A DNA stretch of 64,000 nucleotides from Streptomyces rubrogriseus (GTDB taxonomy: Bacteria; Actinomycetota; Actinomycetes; Streptomycetales; Streptomycetaceae). Positions 42,531-50,719 of this stretch are shown here, piece after piece. The notes under the pieces were generated by a model. It was not told the DNA's origin. It made no database searches and saw nothing but the letters and a program-made list of their open reading frames with translations. The position numbers and the translations under genes are program-made. Positions within the stretch are counted from its first letter, which is position 1, and each line of letters opens with the position of its first letter. The stretch covers positions 1,736,001 through 1,800,000 of the forward strand of contig NZ_CP116256.1 of assembly GCF_027947575.1 (NCBI RefSeq), in the 5' to 3' direction.

Positions 42531-42690
42531 GTCTCTCGCCTCCTTCCGGGCAGGGCACGCGGTGCGTGTCGACGCCGAGCGCGCCGAGCGGGGTGGCAGG
42601 GAACCCGCCACGCGAAATCCCGGACAGACTAATCCCGTCGACGCCACCGCGCGACCGAATTCGATCGAGCACCCGCGCACGGAGAGCCGT

Positions 42691-42984
42691 TGACGATGTC
42701 CGACACTTGCTGGTGCAGTCCCCGCACGTGGCGATTACCGGCGGAGATCGGTCCCTACCGGCTGGGTCGCCGCGGGCCTGGGAATCTCACTGATCCCCTC
42801 CATCGCGCAGACCCCGCCGGTGGAGGGAGTACGCACCGTCCCGATCGTGCCACCGGCCCCGACCCGGCACATCGGCGTCGCCACCATCGTCCGTCGCGGT
42901 CTTCCCCAGGTCGTGACGATGGTACGAGCCCTCCAGCGACAGGCCGCGGTGCTGGACCGGACTGGCCCGCACCCCACGGCGTGA
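42691..42984 (+). pseudogene. Remnant of a LysR-family regulator (C-terminal end)
   Basis: From 42763 to the TGA at 42984 the translation reads WVAAGLGISLIPSIAQ, then VRTVPIVPPAPTRHIGVATI, then RALQRQAAVL. This is the C-terminal end of a LysR effector-binding domain. There is no start codon in this frame: it opens just behind a TGA at 42691, and the HTH and most of the effector domain are missing. A neighbouring frame around 42695-42745 (VRHLLVQSPHVAI) may be another piece after a frameshift. So this is a decayed regulator lying between the efflux leader and a TetR gene. Confidence 0.65.
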
Positions 42985-42986
42985 CC

Positions 42987-43586
42987 TCATTTCTGCTCAT
43001 CCGGCTGAGAAGACCGTGGGACCGGTCCGAACATCACGCTCGTCAGCGCCCCGAAGGCGGCTTCCGGATTCCGTCCGTCCAGCAGACCGTCAAGGTTGTG
43101 GGAGAGCAACAGCGTCGCGAAACCGTGGGCCATCGACCAGGCCGCCGTGAAGGCGATGACCGGATCGTCGGCATGGCCCTGCACGGCCGTACGGAGCATG
43201 CTCCGCGTCTGTTCGCGTGCGGCGAGGAGCCCGGGGTCGTCCGGGCGCAGCAGCTCCGGCCGGAACATGACCTGGAAGTGCGCCGGGTGGGCGGCGGCGA
43301 AGCGCACGTACCGGACACCCAGGTCACGCAGGTCCTCCGCCTCGCCGAGTACGGCGGACAGGAGGCTGTGGCCCTCGGTGGCGATGGCGGTGAGAAGTCC
43401 CGAACGGTCCTTGAAGTGATGCGCGGGCGCCGCATGGGAGACGCCCGCGCGGCGGGCCAGGTCGCGCAGGGAGAGGGCTGACGGCCCTTCGGCGGCGATG
43501 ACGTCGAGGGCCGCGTTGAGCACGGCCCGCCGCAGGTCTCCGTGGTGGTACGGGCGTTCGGGGTGCGCGGGGCGTTCGGTGGGCAT
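42987..43586 (-). CDS. TetR-family transcriptional regulator
   Basis: A 199-aa TetR regulator. HTH at about residues 15-60: HHGDLRRAVLNAALDVIAAEG, LSLRDLARRAGVSHAAPAHHF. The C-terminal domain (RYVRFAAAHPAHFQVMFRPELL) is of the TetR_C_33/WHG type. It is divergent from the SCO6745-family gene across a 98-bp gap that holds a 23-bp imperfect palindrome, so it probably controls both. It might instead, or also, govern the efflux operon, but the LysR remnant lies between. Confidence 0.88.
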   Translation of the reverse strand: MPTERPAHPERPYHHGDLRRAVLNAALDVIAAEGPSALSLRDLARRAGVSHAAPAHHFKDRSGLLTAIATEGHSLLSAVLGEAEDLRDLGVRYVRFAAAHPAHFQVMFRPELLRPDDPGLLAAREQTRSMLRTAVQGHADDPVIAFTAAWSMAHGFATLLLSHNLDGLLDGRNPEAAFGALTSVMFGPVPRSSQPDEQK

Positions 43587-43601
43587 GAGGGCAGCCTAGC
43601 G

Positions 43602-43624
43602 TCATCTAGTCATTGACAAGATGA
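43602..43624. promoter_or_regulatory. Palindromic operator between divergent TetR and SCO6745-family genes
   Basis: Arms TCATCT and AGATGA enclose AGTCATTGACA, which itself contains GTCA-T-TGAC. A -35-like TTGACA overlaps it on the plus strand. Its place between divergent starts fits a TetR autorepressor site. Confidence 0.55.
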
Positions 43625-43684
43625 GGTGGCGAAGGAAGTCTGAGCCCGGACAAGCCGTGCAGGCCGAGGGCAAGGGGAGCTGTC

Positions 43685-44551
43685 TTGAGCAACGACAACG
43701 GACGCGTGAGGCAGATGTGGCACCTCTTGGAGCCCCTGCATGCCGTCGTCTACTTCGCGCCGCAGGTCTTCGAGGAGGTCGAGTCGCTCGGCTACGGCAC
43801 CGGCGAGCGCTGGCCGAGCTACTTCGCCCTGCGGGCGGCGCCGCTCGGAGCACGCGGATCCCGTCAGGTGGCCTCCGCGTTCTACAGCTTCAGTCCGCGG
43901 ATGGTCGCCGAGCACATCCCCGCCGCCTGGGACGTCGCCGCGCCGGCCAAGGTGATCGACGCCCGGACGCGCGGCGTCGACCGGGCGTACCGAGCACTCT
44001 TCGGCGCGTGGACGGACGGCCCCGAAGTCGCCGAGGCCGCGGCACTCGCCCGTCGGGCGGCCGAGGCCGCACGTACCGAGGGCCGCCCGCTCGCCGCCGC
44101 CAACGCCGAACTGCCGTGGCCGCGGGAACCGCACCTCGTGCTGTGGCAGGCCGCGACGATCCTGCGCGAGCACCGCGGCGACGGCCATCTCGCCGCACTG
44201 CTGACCGCAGACCTCGACCCGGTCGAGGCGCTGGTGTCGTTCGCGGCGATCGGCGCGGCACCGGCCCACGTCTTCGCGAGCCGCGGCTGGACCGGGCAGG
44301 AGTGGGCCGCCGCCCGCGAACGGCTCCTCGTACGGGGTCTGCTGAACGCCGACGAGTCCGCGACCGACGCGGGCCGTGCCCTGCGTGCCGAGATCGAGCT
44401 CCGCACCGACGAACTGGCCGCCGCTCCCTGGCGGGCCCTCGGCGACGAGGACACCGCGAGACTCGCCGACCTCCTCGGGCCCGTCTGGCTCGAGGTCCTG
44501 GGCTCGGGGATGCTGCCGCGTGACACCACGCTCGGCATCGGAAAGGTCTGA
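43685..44551 (+). CDS. SCO6745-family protein (helix-turn-helix fold)
   Basis: A 288-aa protein of the SCO6745 family, common in actinobacteria and of unknown function. Family features: RMWHLLEPLHAVVYFAPQ-like opening (here RQMWHLLEPLHAVVYFAP), YFALRAAPLGARGSRQVASAFYSF, HIPAAWDVA, and a C-terminal winged-helix-like half (WAAARERLLVRGLLN...TDAGRALRAEIELRTDELA). It starts with TTG, supported by GGGGAGCTGTC at correct spacing. Divergent from a TetR gene, which probably represses it. Confidence 0.82.
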   Translation: MSNDNGRVRQMWHLLEPLHAVVYFAPQVFEEVESLGYGTGERWPSYFALRAAPLGARGSRQVASAFYSFSPRMVAEHIPAAWDVAAPAKVIDARTRGVDRAYRALFGAWTDGPEVAEAAALARRAAEAARTEGRPLAAANAELPWPREPHLVLWQAATILREHRGDGHLAALLTADLDPVEALVSFAAIGAAPAHVFASRGWTGQEWAAARERLLVRGLLNADESATDAGRALRAEIELRTDELAAAPWRALGDEDTARLADLLGPVWLEVLGSGMLPRDTTLGIGKV

Positions 44552-44701
44552 CGTCGCGCGCCGCGTGGTGATCACGTCATCGATGCCGCGCGGGGCCGTA
44601 CGGAATCCGCGACATCGGCCCCGCCCGCGCCGGAGTCCCACCGCACCGGCACCGGCCGCGGCTTCCGCGGTTCCCGCGAGGGGAGCTGCGACCGGCCGTC
44701 A

Positions 44702-45280
44702 TCAGACCACGGGGAGCCGGTCCACCAGCAGCCGCACCCTCCGCTCGGTTTCCTCCGGCGGCAGCCGGCCCGACCGGGTCAGGGTCGTCACCCCGTGCAG
44801 GGACGCCCAGAACACCTCGGTGAACAGCCCCGGTTCGACGCCGTCCCCGGCGACCTCCCCGAGGCTCTCCAGCAGTGCGGCGAAGGCGTCCTTGAGGGGC
44901 TCGGGGGTGTCCTCCCGCGCGTACGCCAGGCCGCCGTCGAGTTGGAAGATGGCGTCGTAGACCGCCGGATTGCGTTCGGCGAAGGCGAGGTAGGCACGGG
45001 CGAGGGCGTGCACCCGGGCGCGCGGGCCGTCGGCGGCGGCCGTCGCGGCCCGCATCGCCACGGCCATCTCGGTGGCGCCCTGGAGGGCGACGGCGCCGAT
45101 GATCTCGCGTTTGCCGCGGAAGTGGCTGTAGAGGACGGGCTGGCTGTACTCGATGCGCTCGGCGAGCCGACGGGTGGTGACCGCGTCCCAGCCCTGCTGC
45201 TCGGCGAGTTCACGGGCCGTCGCCACGATGAGGCGCTCGCGCTCCGCCCGTTCCCGCTGCTTGCGTTCCTGTACCGACAT
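44702..45280 (-). CDS. TetR-family transcriptional regulator
   Basis: A 192-aa TetR regulator: RERLIVATARELAEQQGWDA, TTRRLAERIEYSQPVLYSHF as the HTH, then a TetR_C_13/WHG-type domain (ARAYLAFAERNPAVYDAIFQ). It is divergent from a DUF1772-like membrane protein with 90 bp between, in which CTAG-rich palindromes lie. That gene is its most likely target. Confidence 0.88.
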   Translation of the reverse strand: MSVQERKQRERAERERLIVATARELAEQQGWDAVTTRRLAERIEYSQPVLYSHFRGKREIIGAVALQGATEMAVAMRAATAAADGPRARVHALARAYLAFAERNPAVYDAIFQLDGGLAYAREDTPEPLKDAFAALLESLGEVAGDGVEPGLFTEVFWASLHGVTTLTRSGRLPPEETERRVRLLVDRLPVV

Positions 45281-45289
45281 GACTCGATC

Positions 45290-45353
45290 CTAGCACCGCT
45301 AGACAATGAAGCGTTGGCAGTACTAGCGTTGCCTCATCGGCTAGCAGCACTAG
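45290..45353. promoter_or_regulatory. CTAG-rich operator region, TetR / DUF1772 divergent promoter
   Basis: Two 13-bp palindrome-like units CTAGCACCGCTAG (45290-45302) and CTAGCAGCACTAG (45341-45353) share the CTAGC-N3-RCTAG-like form, and another CTAGCG lies between them at 45323. CTAG is normally rare in Streptomyces DNA, so this clustering is notable. They flank a TTGGCA hexamer and lie between the two divergent starts. Confidence 0.55.
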
Positions 45354-45370
45354 ATTCCGAAGGGGTCGTC

Positions 45371-45817
45371 ATGCTCAACGCACTCGAGGTCGTCACCACG
45401 GTCGTCGTCGGCGTGATGGTGGGGGTGGAGTTCGCCGTCGCGTTCGTCATGAACCCGATCCTCAACGCCCTCCCGGAGGACAGCCGTCAACTCGGCCACG
45501 CGCACGGGGGCCGGATGCTCGGCGCCGTGATGCCGGTCTGGTACATCGGCTCGCTCGTGCTCGTCGCCATATGGGCGGCAGTCGGATGGCACCACCACGG
45601 CACCGGCCTCGTCGTCACCGCCGGCGCACTGCTGATCCTCAGCGTGGTCATGTCGATTCTGCTGCTCGTCCCGATCAACAACCGGAACAAGACGTGGACC
45701 CCCGAGAACCGGCCCGAGGACTGGAAGGAGCAGACGCAGCGCTGGTTGCGCTGGCACTACGTCCGCCTTGCCGTCATCGGCGCGGCCTTCGCCCTGCTGG
45801 CCACCGCCCTCGTCTGA
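45371..45817 (+). CDS. DUF1772-like (anthrone oxygenase family) membrane protein
   Basis: A 148-aa membrane protein with four hydrophobic helices: ALEVVTTVVVGVMVGVEFAV, MLGAVMPVWYIGSLVLVAIW, VVTAGALLILSVVMSILLLV and VRLAVIGAAFALLATALV. It has the family motif VPINNRNKTW before WLRWHYVR. DUF1772 proteins include anthrone oxygenases of polyketide pathways and many of unknown role. The ATG lies behind AAGGGGTCGTC. Expression is probably set by the divergent TetR. Confidence 0.8.
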   Translation: MLNALEVVTTVVVGVMVGVEFAVAFVMNPILNALPEDSRQLGHAHGGRMLGAVMPVWYIGSLVLVAIWAAVGWHHHGTGLVVTAGALLILSVVMSILLLVPINNRNKTWTPENRPEDWKEQTQRWLRWHYVRLAVIGAAFALLATALV

Positions 45818-45851
45818 GCCCTCGGGGTCCGCCGGGCCGCCAACGCCCGCC

Positions 45852-47213
45852 CTACAGCACCGGCAGCGACTTCCGCAGCTCGAAGGCGGTGACCTGGGAG
45901 CGGTACTCCTCCCACTCCTGGCGCTTGTTGCGGAGGAAGAAGTCGAAGACGTGTTCGCCCAGGGTCTCGGCGACCAGGTCGCTGCGCTCCATCAGGGCGA
46001 GGGCCTCGCCCAGGTTCTGGGGGAGGGGCTCGATGCCCAGGGCGCGGCGCTCCGCGTCGGAGAGGGCCCAGACGTCGTCCTCGGCGCCCGGCGGGAGTTC
46101 GTAGCCCTCCTCGATGCCCTTGAGACCGGCGGCGAGGAGGACGGCGTAGGTCAGGTACGGGTTGGCGCCGGCGTCGATGGAACGGACCTCGACACGGGCC
46201 GAACCGGTCTTGCCGGGCTTGTACATCGGGACCCGGACCAGGGCCGAGCGGTTGTTGTGGCCCCAGCAGATGTAGGAGGGGGCCTCGCCGCCCGCGCCCG
46301 CCGTGCGCTCGGTGCCGCCCCAGATGCGCTTGTAGGAGTTCACCCACTGGTTGGTGACCGCGGAGATCTCGGCGGCGTGGCGCAGCAGGCCCGCGATGAA
46401 GGAGCGGCCCACCTTGGAGAGCTGGTACTCCGCGCCGGACTCGTAGAACGCGTTGCGGTCGCCCTCGAAGAGCGAGAGGTGGGTGTGCATGCCCGAGCCC
46501 GGGTACTCCGAGAACGGCTTCGGCATGAAGGTGGCCTGGAGACCCTGCTCCAGGGCGACCTGCTTCATGACCAGGCGGAAGGTCATGACGTTGTCGGCCG
46601 TGGAGAGCGCGTCCGCGTAGCGCAGGTCGATCTCCTGCTGGCCGGGGGCGCCCTCGTGGTGGGAGAACTCCACCGAGATGCCCATCGACTCCAGCATGGT
46701 GATCGCCTGGCGGCGGAAGTCCATGCCGATGTTCTGCGGGGTGTGGTCGAAGTAGCCCGAGTTGTCGGCGGGGGTCGGGACCGAGCCGTCGACCGGCTTG
46801 TCCTTCAGCAGGAAGAACTCGATCTCCGGGTGGGTGTAGAAGGTGAAGCCCAGGTCGGAGGTGCGGGCCAGGGCGCGCTTGAGGACGTAGCGCGGGTCCG
46901 CGAAGGACGGCGACCCGTCCGGCATGAGGATGTCGCAGAACATGCGGGCCGTGCCGGGGGCCTCCGCGCGCCACGGCAGGACCTGGAAGGTCGACGGGTC
47001 CGGCTTGGCGATCATGTCGGACTCGTAGACCCGGGCGAAGCCCTCGATCGCGGAGCCGTCGAAGCCGATGCCCTCGTCGAAGGCCTGCTCCAGCTCGGCC
47101 GGGGCCACGGCGACGGACTTGAGGAAGCCCAGCACGTCCGTGAACCACAGGCGTACGAACCGGATGTCGCGCTCCTCCAGCGTCCGGATCACGAACTCCT
47201 GCTGCTTGTCCAT
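45852..47213 (-). CDS. glnA2: Glutamine synthetase-like enzyme, GlnA2 type (probable gamma-glutamylpolyamine synthetase)
   Basis: A 453-aa type I GS-fold ligase. GS blocks: GFDGSAIEGFARVYESDM, FFLLKD (metal Glu), HHEGAPGQQEIDLRYADAL, KPFSEYPGSGMHTHLSLF, NSYKRIWGG, NRSALVRVP and ARVEVRSIDAGANPY. The adenylylation tyrosine region (NLYDLP in GlnA) is absent: the matching stretch is DDVWALSDAERRALGIEPLP, so GlnE should not modify it. I recognise it as the orthologue of S. coelicolor SCO2241 (glnA2), reported from memory as a gamma-glutamylpolyamine synthetase. The second ATG (47213, behind GGGGAAGCGGAAG) is preferred; one 15 bp upstream also exists. Confidence 0.85.
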   Translation of the reverse strand: MDKQQEFVIRTLEERDIRFVRLWFTDVLGFLKSVAVAPAELEQAFDEGIGFDGSAIEGFARVYESDMIAKPDPSTFQVLPWRAEAPGTARMFCDILMPDGSPSFADPRYVLKRALARTSDLGFTFYTHPEIEFFLLKDKPVDGSVPTPADNSGYFDHTPQNIGMDFRRQAITMLESMGISVEFSHHEGAPGQQEIDLRYADALSTADNVMTFRLVMKQVALEQGLQATFMPKPFSEYPGSGMHTHLSLFEGDRNAFYESGAEYQLSKVGRSFIAGLLRHAAEISAVTNQWVNSYKRIWGGTERTAGAGGEAPSYICWGHNNRSALVRVPMYKPGKTGSARVEVRSIDAGANPYLTYAVLLAAGLKGIEEGYELPPGAEDDVWALSDAERRALGIEPLPQNLGEALALMERSDLVAETLGEHVFDFFLRNKRQEWEEYRSQVTAFELRKSLPVL

Positions 47214-47504
47214 CTTCCGCTTCCCCATCCTTGCTGGTCAGGCCGCCTGTCTCCGGTACGGCGGGAGGCGGTCGGGCACTTGAGCATCACACCACAGCGC
47301 CGTTACGTGTGCGTTGCGGACCTCCGTCGGCCGGCCCACCCCGTGACCGCAGCGTAGAGGCCACCTGTTCGATCGGGCCATTCCGGGGATCCGGCCGGGA
47401 CGGATCCGGTGCCCGCCCTACGAAGGACGGGCCCCGCGCCATTACGATCAGCGGACCTCACGCTCGTCCGTTCCCCAGATTCCTTCCCAGAAGGGCAACA
47501 CCCC

Positions 47505-48173
47505 ATGGGTTCCGCCAAGAAGAGCAGCAACACGGCGCGACAGGCCCGCATAGCCGAGATGCGGCGCGCCGAGGAGGCCCGCAACCGCCGGAACCGGATC
47601 CTCACGGTCACGCTCAGCACCGTGGTCGTCGCCGGTCTCGTCGTCGGCGGTGTCCTCCTCGTCCGGTCGCAGTCCGACGACTCCTCCGGCGACACCGCCT
47701 CCGACGGCAAGACCTCCGGCAAGTTCGAGACCGACGCGGACGGCGTACGGACCTGGAAGGGCGACCTGGGGCGCAACCACGTCACCAAGAAGGTGACCTA
47801 CCCCGTCGAGCCCCCCGTCGGCGGCGACCACAACCAGGTCTGGATGAACTGCAACGGCGACGTCTACACCAAGCCGCTGAACAACGAGAACGCGGTGCAC
47901 TCGCTGGAGCACGGCGCCGTCTGGGTGACGTACACCGACAAGGCGCCCGAGGCCGACGTCGAGAAGCTGGCCGCCAAGGTCAAGAAGACGCCGTACTCGC
48001 TGATGAGCCCCGACGACGAGCAGAAGGACCCGATCGTGCTGTCCGCCTGGGGGCACCAGCGCACGGTGACCGGTGCCGACGACCCGAACGTGGACAAGTT
48101 CTTCGAGAAGTTCGTCCAGGGACAGCAGACCCCCGAGCCGGGGGCCGCGTGCACCAACGGGCTGTCCCAGTGA
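47505..48173 (+). CDS. DUF3105 membrane-anchored protein
   Basis: A 222-aa protein: a Lys/Arg-rich helical start (ARQARIAEMRRAEEARNRRN), one transmembrane helix (ILTVTLSTVVVAGLVVGGVLLV, about 30-52) and an outer DUF3105 domain with PPVGGDHNQVWMNCNGDVY and NAVHSLEHGAVWVTY. Conserved His/Cys/Glu residues suggest metal binding. Its stop overlaps the DUF305 start (GTGA), a pairing seen in many actinobacteria. The role is unknown; copper or other metal handling has been suggested for DUF305 relatives. The ATG follows AGAAGGGCAACA. Confidence 0.82.
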   Translation: MGSAKKSSNTARQARIAEMRRAEEARNRRNRILTVTLSTVVVAGLVVGGVLLVRSQSDDSSGDTASDGKTSGKFETDADGVRTWKGDLGRNHVTKKVTYPVEPPVGGDHNQVWMNCNGDVYTKPLNNENAVHSLEHGAVWVTYTDKAPEADVEKLAAKVKKTPYSLMSPDDEQKDPIVLSAWGHQRTVTGADDPNVDKFFEKFVQGQQTPEPGAACTNGLSQ

Positions 48174-48796
48174 CCCCGAAACGGGCCGGCTGGATCGCGG
48201 GGGCCGCGACCGCGGCCCTCGTCGCGGCCGGCGGGATCACCTACGCGGTCGCCGGGGACGACGGCGGCAGCAGGACCCCGGCCGCCGACTCCGCGGACGC
48301 CGGGTTCGCCCGGGACATGTCGGTCCACCACCAGCAGGCCGTGGAGATGTCGTACATCGTGCGCGACCGCACCGACGACGAGGAGGTGCGGCGGCTCGCG
48401 TACGACATCGCGCAGACCCAGGCCAACCAGCGCGGCATGATGATCGGCTGGCTCGACCTGTGGGCGCTGCCCAAGGTGTCGTCCGACCCGCCGATGACCT
48501 GGATGGGCATGGGCGACGCGCCCTCCGCCGGCGAGGGTTCGCTGATGCCCGGAATGGCCACCGACGCCGAGATGAAGAAACTCGGGACGCTGGACGGGAA
48601 GCAGGCCGAGGTCTACTACCTCCAGCTGATGACCGAGCACCACAAGGGCGGCGTCCACATGGCGAAGGGGTGCGTCGAGAGGTGCACGGTCGGCGTGGAG
48701 AAGCGGCTGGCCCAGGGGATGGTGGAGTCCCAGGAGTCGGAGATCCGGCTGATGGCCGACCTGCTGGCCGAGCGGGGCGCGAAACCGCGGAGCTGA
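48170..48796 (+). CDS. DUF305 (CopM-like) secreted or membrane-anchored protein
   Basis: A 208-aa protein with an N-terminal anchor (AGWIAGAATAALVAAGGITY) and two DUF305 helical halves marked MSVHHQQAVEMSYIV and MTEHHKGGVHMAKG, the His/Met-rich pairs typical of ferritin-like metal-binding domains. A Met-rich region (MTWMGMGDA...SLMPGM) strengthens a copper-binding guess. It starts with GTG overlapping the DUF3105 stop, so the two are made together. Confidence 0.85.
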   Translation: MTPKRAGWIAGAATAALVAAGGITYAVAGDDGGSRTPAADSADAGFARDMSVHHQQAVEMSYIVRDRTDDEEVRRLAYDIAQTQANQRGMMIGWLDLWALPKVSSDPPMTWMGMGDAPSAGEGSLMPGMATDAEMKKLGTLDGKQAEVYYLQLMTEHHKGGVHMAKGCVERCTVGVEKRLAQGMVESQESEIRLMADLLAERGAKPRS

Positions 48797-48878
48797 GACG
48801 GCGTGTGTGAGGTCTCGGACATCATGCGGTAACACACCCGTCGCCCCATTGCGTCGTTCTGACGATTACAGTGGACCC

Positions 48879-50648
48879 GTGCCTCGACTACGACTCGCCC
48901 TGAACCAGATCGACTCCACCGTCGGCGACATCGACGGCAATGCCGAGTCGGTCCTGCGCTGGACCCGGCACTCGGCCGAGCAGGGAGCGCACCTGGTGGC
49001 GTTCCCGGAGATGACGCTGACCGGGTACCCGGTGGAGGACCTGGCCCTCAGGTCCTCCTTCGTCGAGGCGTCCCGCGCCGCCCTGCGCTCCCTCGCGGCG
49101 CGGCTGGCGGACGAGGGCCTCGGCGAGGTCCCCGTGGTCGTCGGTTACCTCGACCGCTCGGCGACCGCGCAGCCCAGGTACGGCCAGCCGGCCGGCGCCC
49201 CGCAGAACGCGGCGGCCGTGCTGCACGGCGGCGAGGTGGCGCTGAGCTTCGCCAAGCACCACCTGCCGAACTACGGGGTCTTCGACGAGTTCCGCTACTT
49301 CGTGCCCGGCGACACCCTGCCCGTGGTGCGGGTGCGCGGCGTGGACGTGGCGCTGGCCATCTGCGAGGACCTGTGGCAGGACGGCGGCCGGGTGCCCGCC
49401 GCCCGCTCGGCGCGGGCCGGGCTGCTGCTCTCCGTCAACGCCTCCCCGTACGAGCGCGACAAGGACGACACCCGGCTGGAGCTGGTGCGCAAGCGATCGC
49501 AGGAGGCCGGGTGCACCACCGCCTACCTGGCCATGACCGGCGGGCAGGACGAGCTGGTCTTCGACGGCGACTCGATCGTCGTCGACCGGGACGGGACCGT
49601 ACTGGCCCGGGCGCCGCGGTTCACCGAGGGCTGCATGGTGCTGGACCTCGACCTGCCCGCCGCCGACACGCAGGCGCCCACGGGCGTCGTGGACGACGGC
49701 CTGCGCATCGACCGGGTGGTGCTCTCCGAAGCGGAGGAGGCGGCGGACACGGTGCCCGCCGGTGAGCCGTGGCGGTCCGGCGGGCACGCCGAGCCGCTGG
49801 ACGACGACGAGGAGGTCTACTCGGCGCTCGTCACCGGCCTGCGCGCGTACGTCACGAAGAACGGCTTCCGCTCGGTGCTGATCGGACTGTCCGGCGGCAT
49901 CGACTCCGCACTGGTCGCGTCGATCGCCTGCGACGCGCTCGGCGCGGAGCACGTGTACGGCGTCTCGATGCCCTCCAAGTACTCCCCGGGTCACTCCAGG
50001 GACGACGCGGCCGAACTGGCCCGGCGCACCGGCCTCCACTACCGCACCGTGTCCATCGAGCCGATGTTCGACGCGTACACGGGCGCGCTGGAGCTGACCG
50101 GCCTGGCCGAGGAGAACCTCCAGTCCCGGCTGCGCGGCACGCTGCTGATGGCGCTCTCCAACCAGGAGGGCCACCTCGTGCTGGCCCCCGGCAACAAGTC
50201 GGAGCTGGCGGTCGGCTACTCCACGCTGTACGGCGACTCGGTGGGCGGCTACGGGCCCATCAAGGACGTGTACAAGACGTTGGTCTTCCGGCTCGCCGAG
50301 TGGCGCAACCGCGCGGCCCGGGACCGCGGCCGGACCCCGCCGATCCCGGAGAACTCGATCACCAAGCCGCCGAGCGCGGAGCTGCGTCCCGGCCAGGTCG
50401 ACACGGACTCGCTGCCGGACTACCCGGTGCTGGACGCGATCCTCGCCCTGTACGTCGACCGGGACCGGGGCGCGGACGAGATCGTGGCCGCCGGGTACGA
50501 CCGGGAGCTGGTGACGCGGACGCTGCGCATGGTGGACACGGCCGAGTACAAGCGGCGGCAGTACCCGCCGGGCACCAAGATCTCGCCCAAGGGCTTCGGC
50601 AAGGACCGCCGCCTGCCGGTCACCAACCGCTGGCGGGAGAGCGGCTGA
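48879..50648 (+). CDS. nadE: Glutamine-dependent NAD+ synthetase
   Basis: A 589-aa two-domain enzyme making NAD+ from deamido-NAD+, ATP and glutamine. The N-terminal nitrilase-type glutaminase has Glu44 (FPEMTLTGYP), Lys126 (FAKHHLPNYGVFDE) and Cys162 (AICEDLWQ). The C-terminal synthetase has PP-loop SGGIDSALVAS at about 338 and later VLAPGNKSELAVGYSTLYGDS. The GTG start has no ribosome binding site, but GATTACA lies just before it, so the message is probably leaderless. The family is essential. It is preceded by a DUF305 gene on the same strand. Confidence 0.94.
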   Translation: MPRLRLALNQIDSTVGDIDGNAESVLRWTRHSAEQGAHLVAFPEMTLTGYPVEDLALRSSFVEASRAALRSLAARLADEGLGEVPVVVGYLDRSATAQPRYGQPAGAPQNAAAVLHGGEVALSFAKHHLPNYGVFDEFRYFVPGDTLPVVRVRGVDVALAICEDLWQDGGRVPAARSARAGLLLSVNASPYERDKDDTRLELVRKRSQEAGCTTAYLAMTGGQDELVFDGDSIVVDRDGTVLARAPRFTEGCMVLDLDLPAADTQAPTGVVDDGLRIDRVVLSEAEEAADTVPAGEPWRSGGHAEPLDDDEEVYSALVTGLRAYVTKNGFRSVLIGLSGGIDSALVASIACDALGAEHVYGVSMPSKYSPGHSRDDAAELARRTGLHYRTVSIEPMFDAYTGALELTGLAEENLQSRLRGTLLMALSNQEGHLVLAPGNKSELAVGYSTLYGDSVGGYGPIKDVYKTLVFRLAEWRNRAARDRGRTPPIPENSITKPPSAELRPGQVDTDSLPDYPVLDAILALYVDRDRGADEIVAAGYDRELVTRTLRMVDTAEYKRRQYPPGTKISPKGFGKDRRLPVTNRWRESG

Positions 50649-50673
50649 GGCGGCGGGGTACGCGTACCGGCCG

Positions 50674-50719
50674 GCCCTCGCGCTTGAGGTCGGCCTAGCC
50701 CTCGCGCTTGAGGTCGGCC
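50674..50719. repeat. 22-bp tandem direct repeat at the end of the VOC gene
   Basis: GCCCTCGCGCTTGAGGTCGG plus CC occurs at 50674-50695 and again at 50698-50719, separated by TA. The copies bracket the TAG stop of the VOC gene; the left copy duplicates the last codons (ADLKREG) beyond the stop. It looks like a recent slip duplication. Confidence 0.8.

Noticed and set aside
42400..42693. Plus-strand 97-codon frame upstream of the LysR remnant
   Set aside because: No ribosome binding site, charged low-complexity sequence and no resemblance to a LysR N-terminus; the minus-strand leader ORF inside it is better supported.
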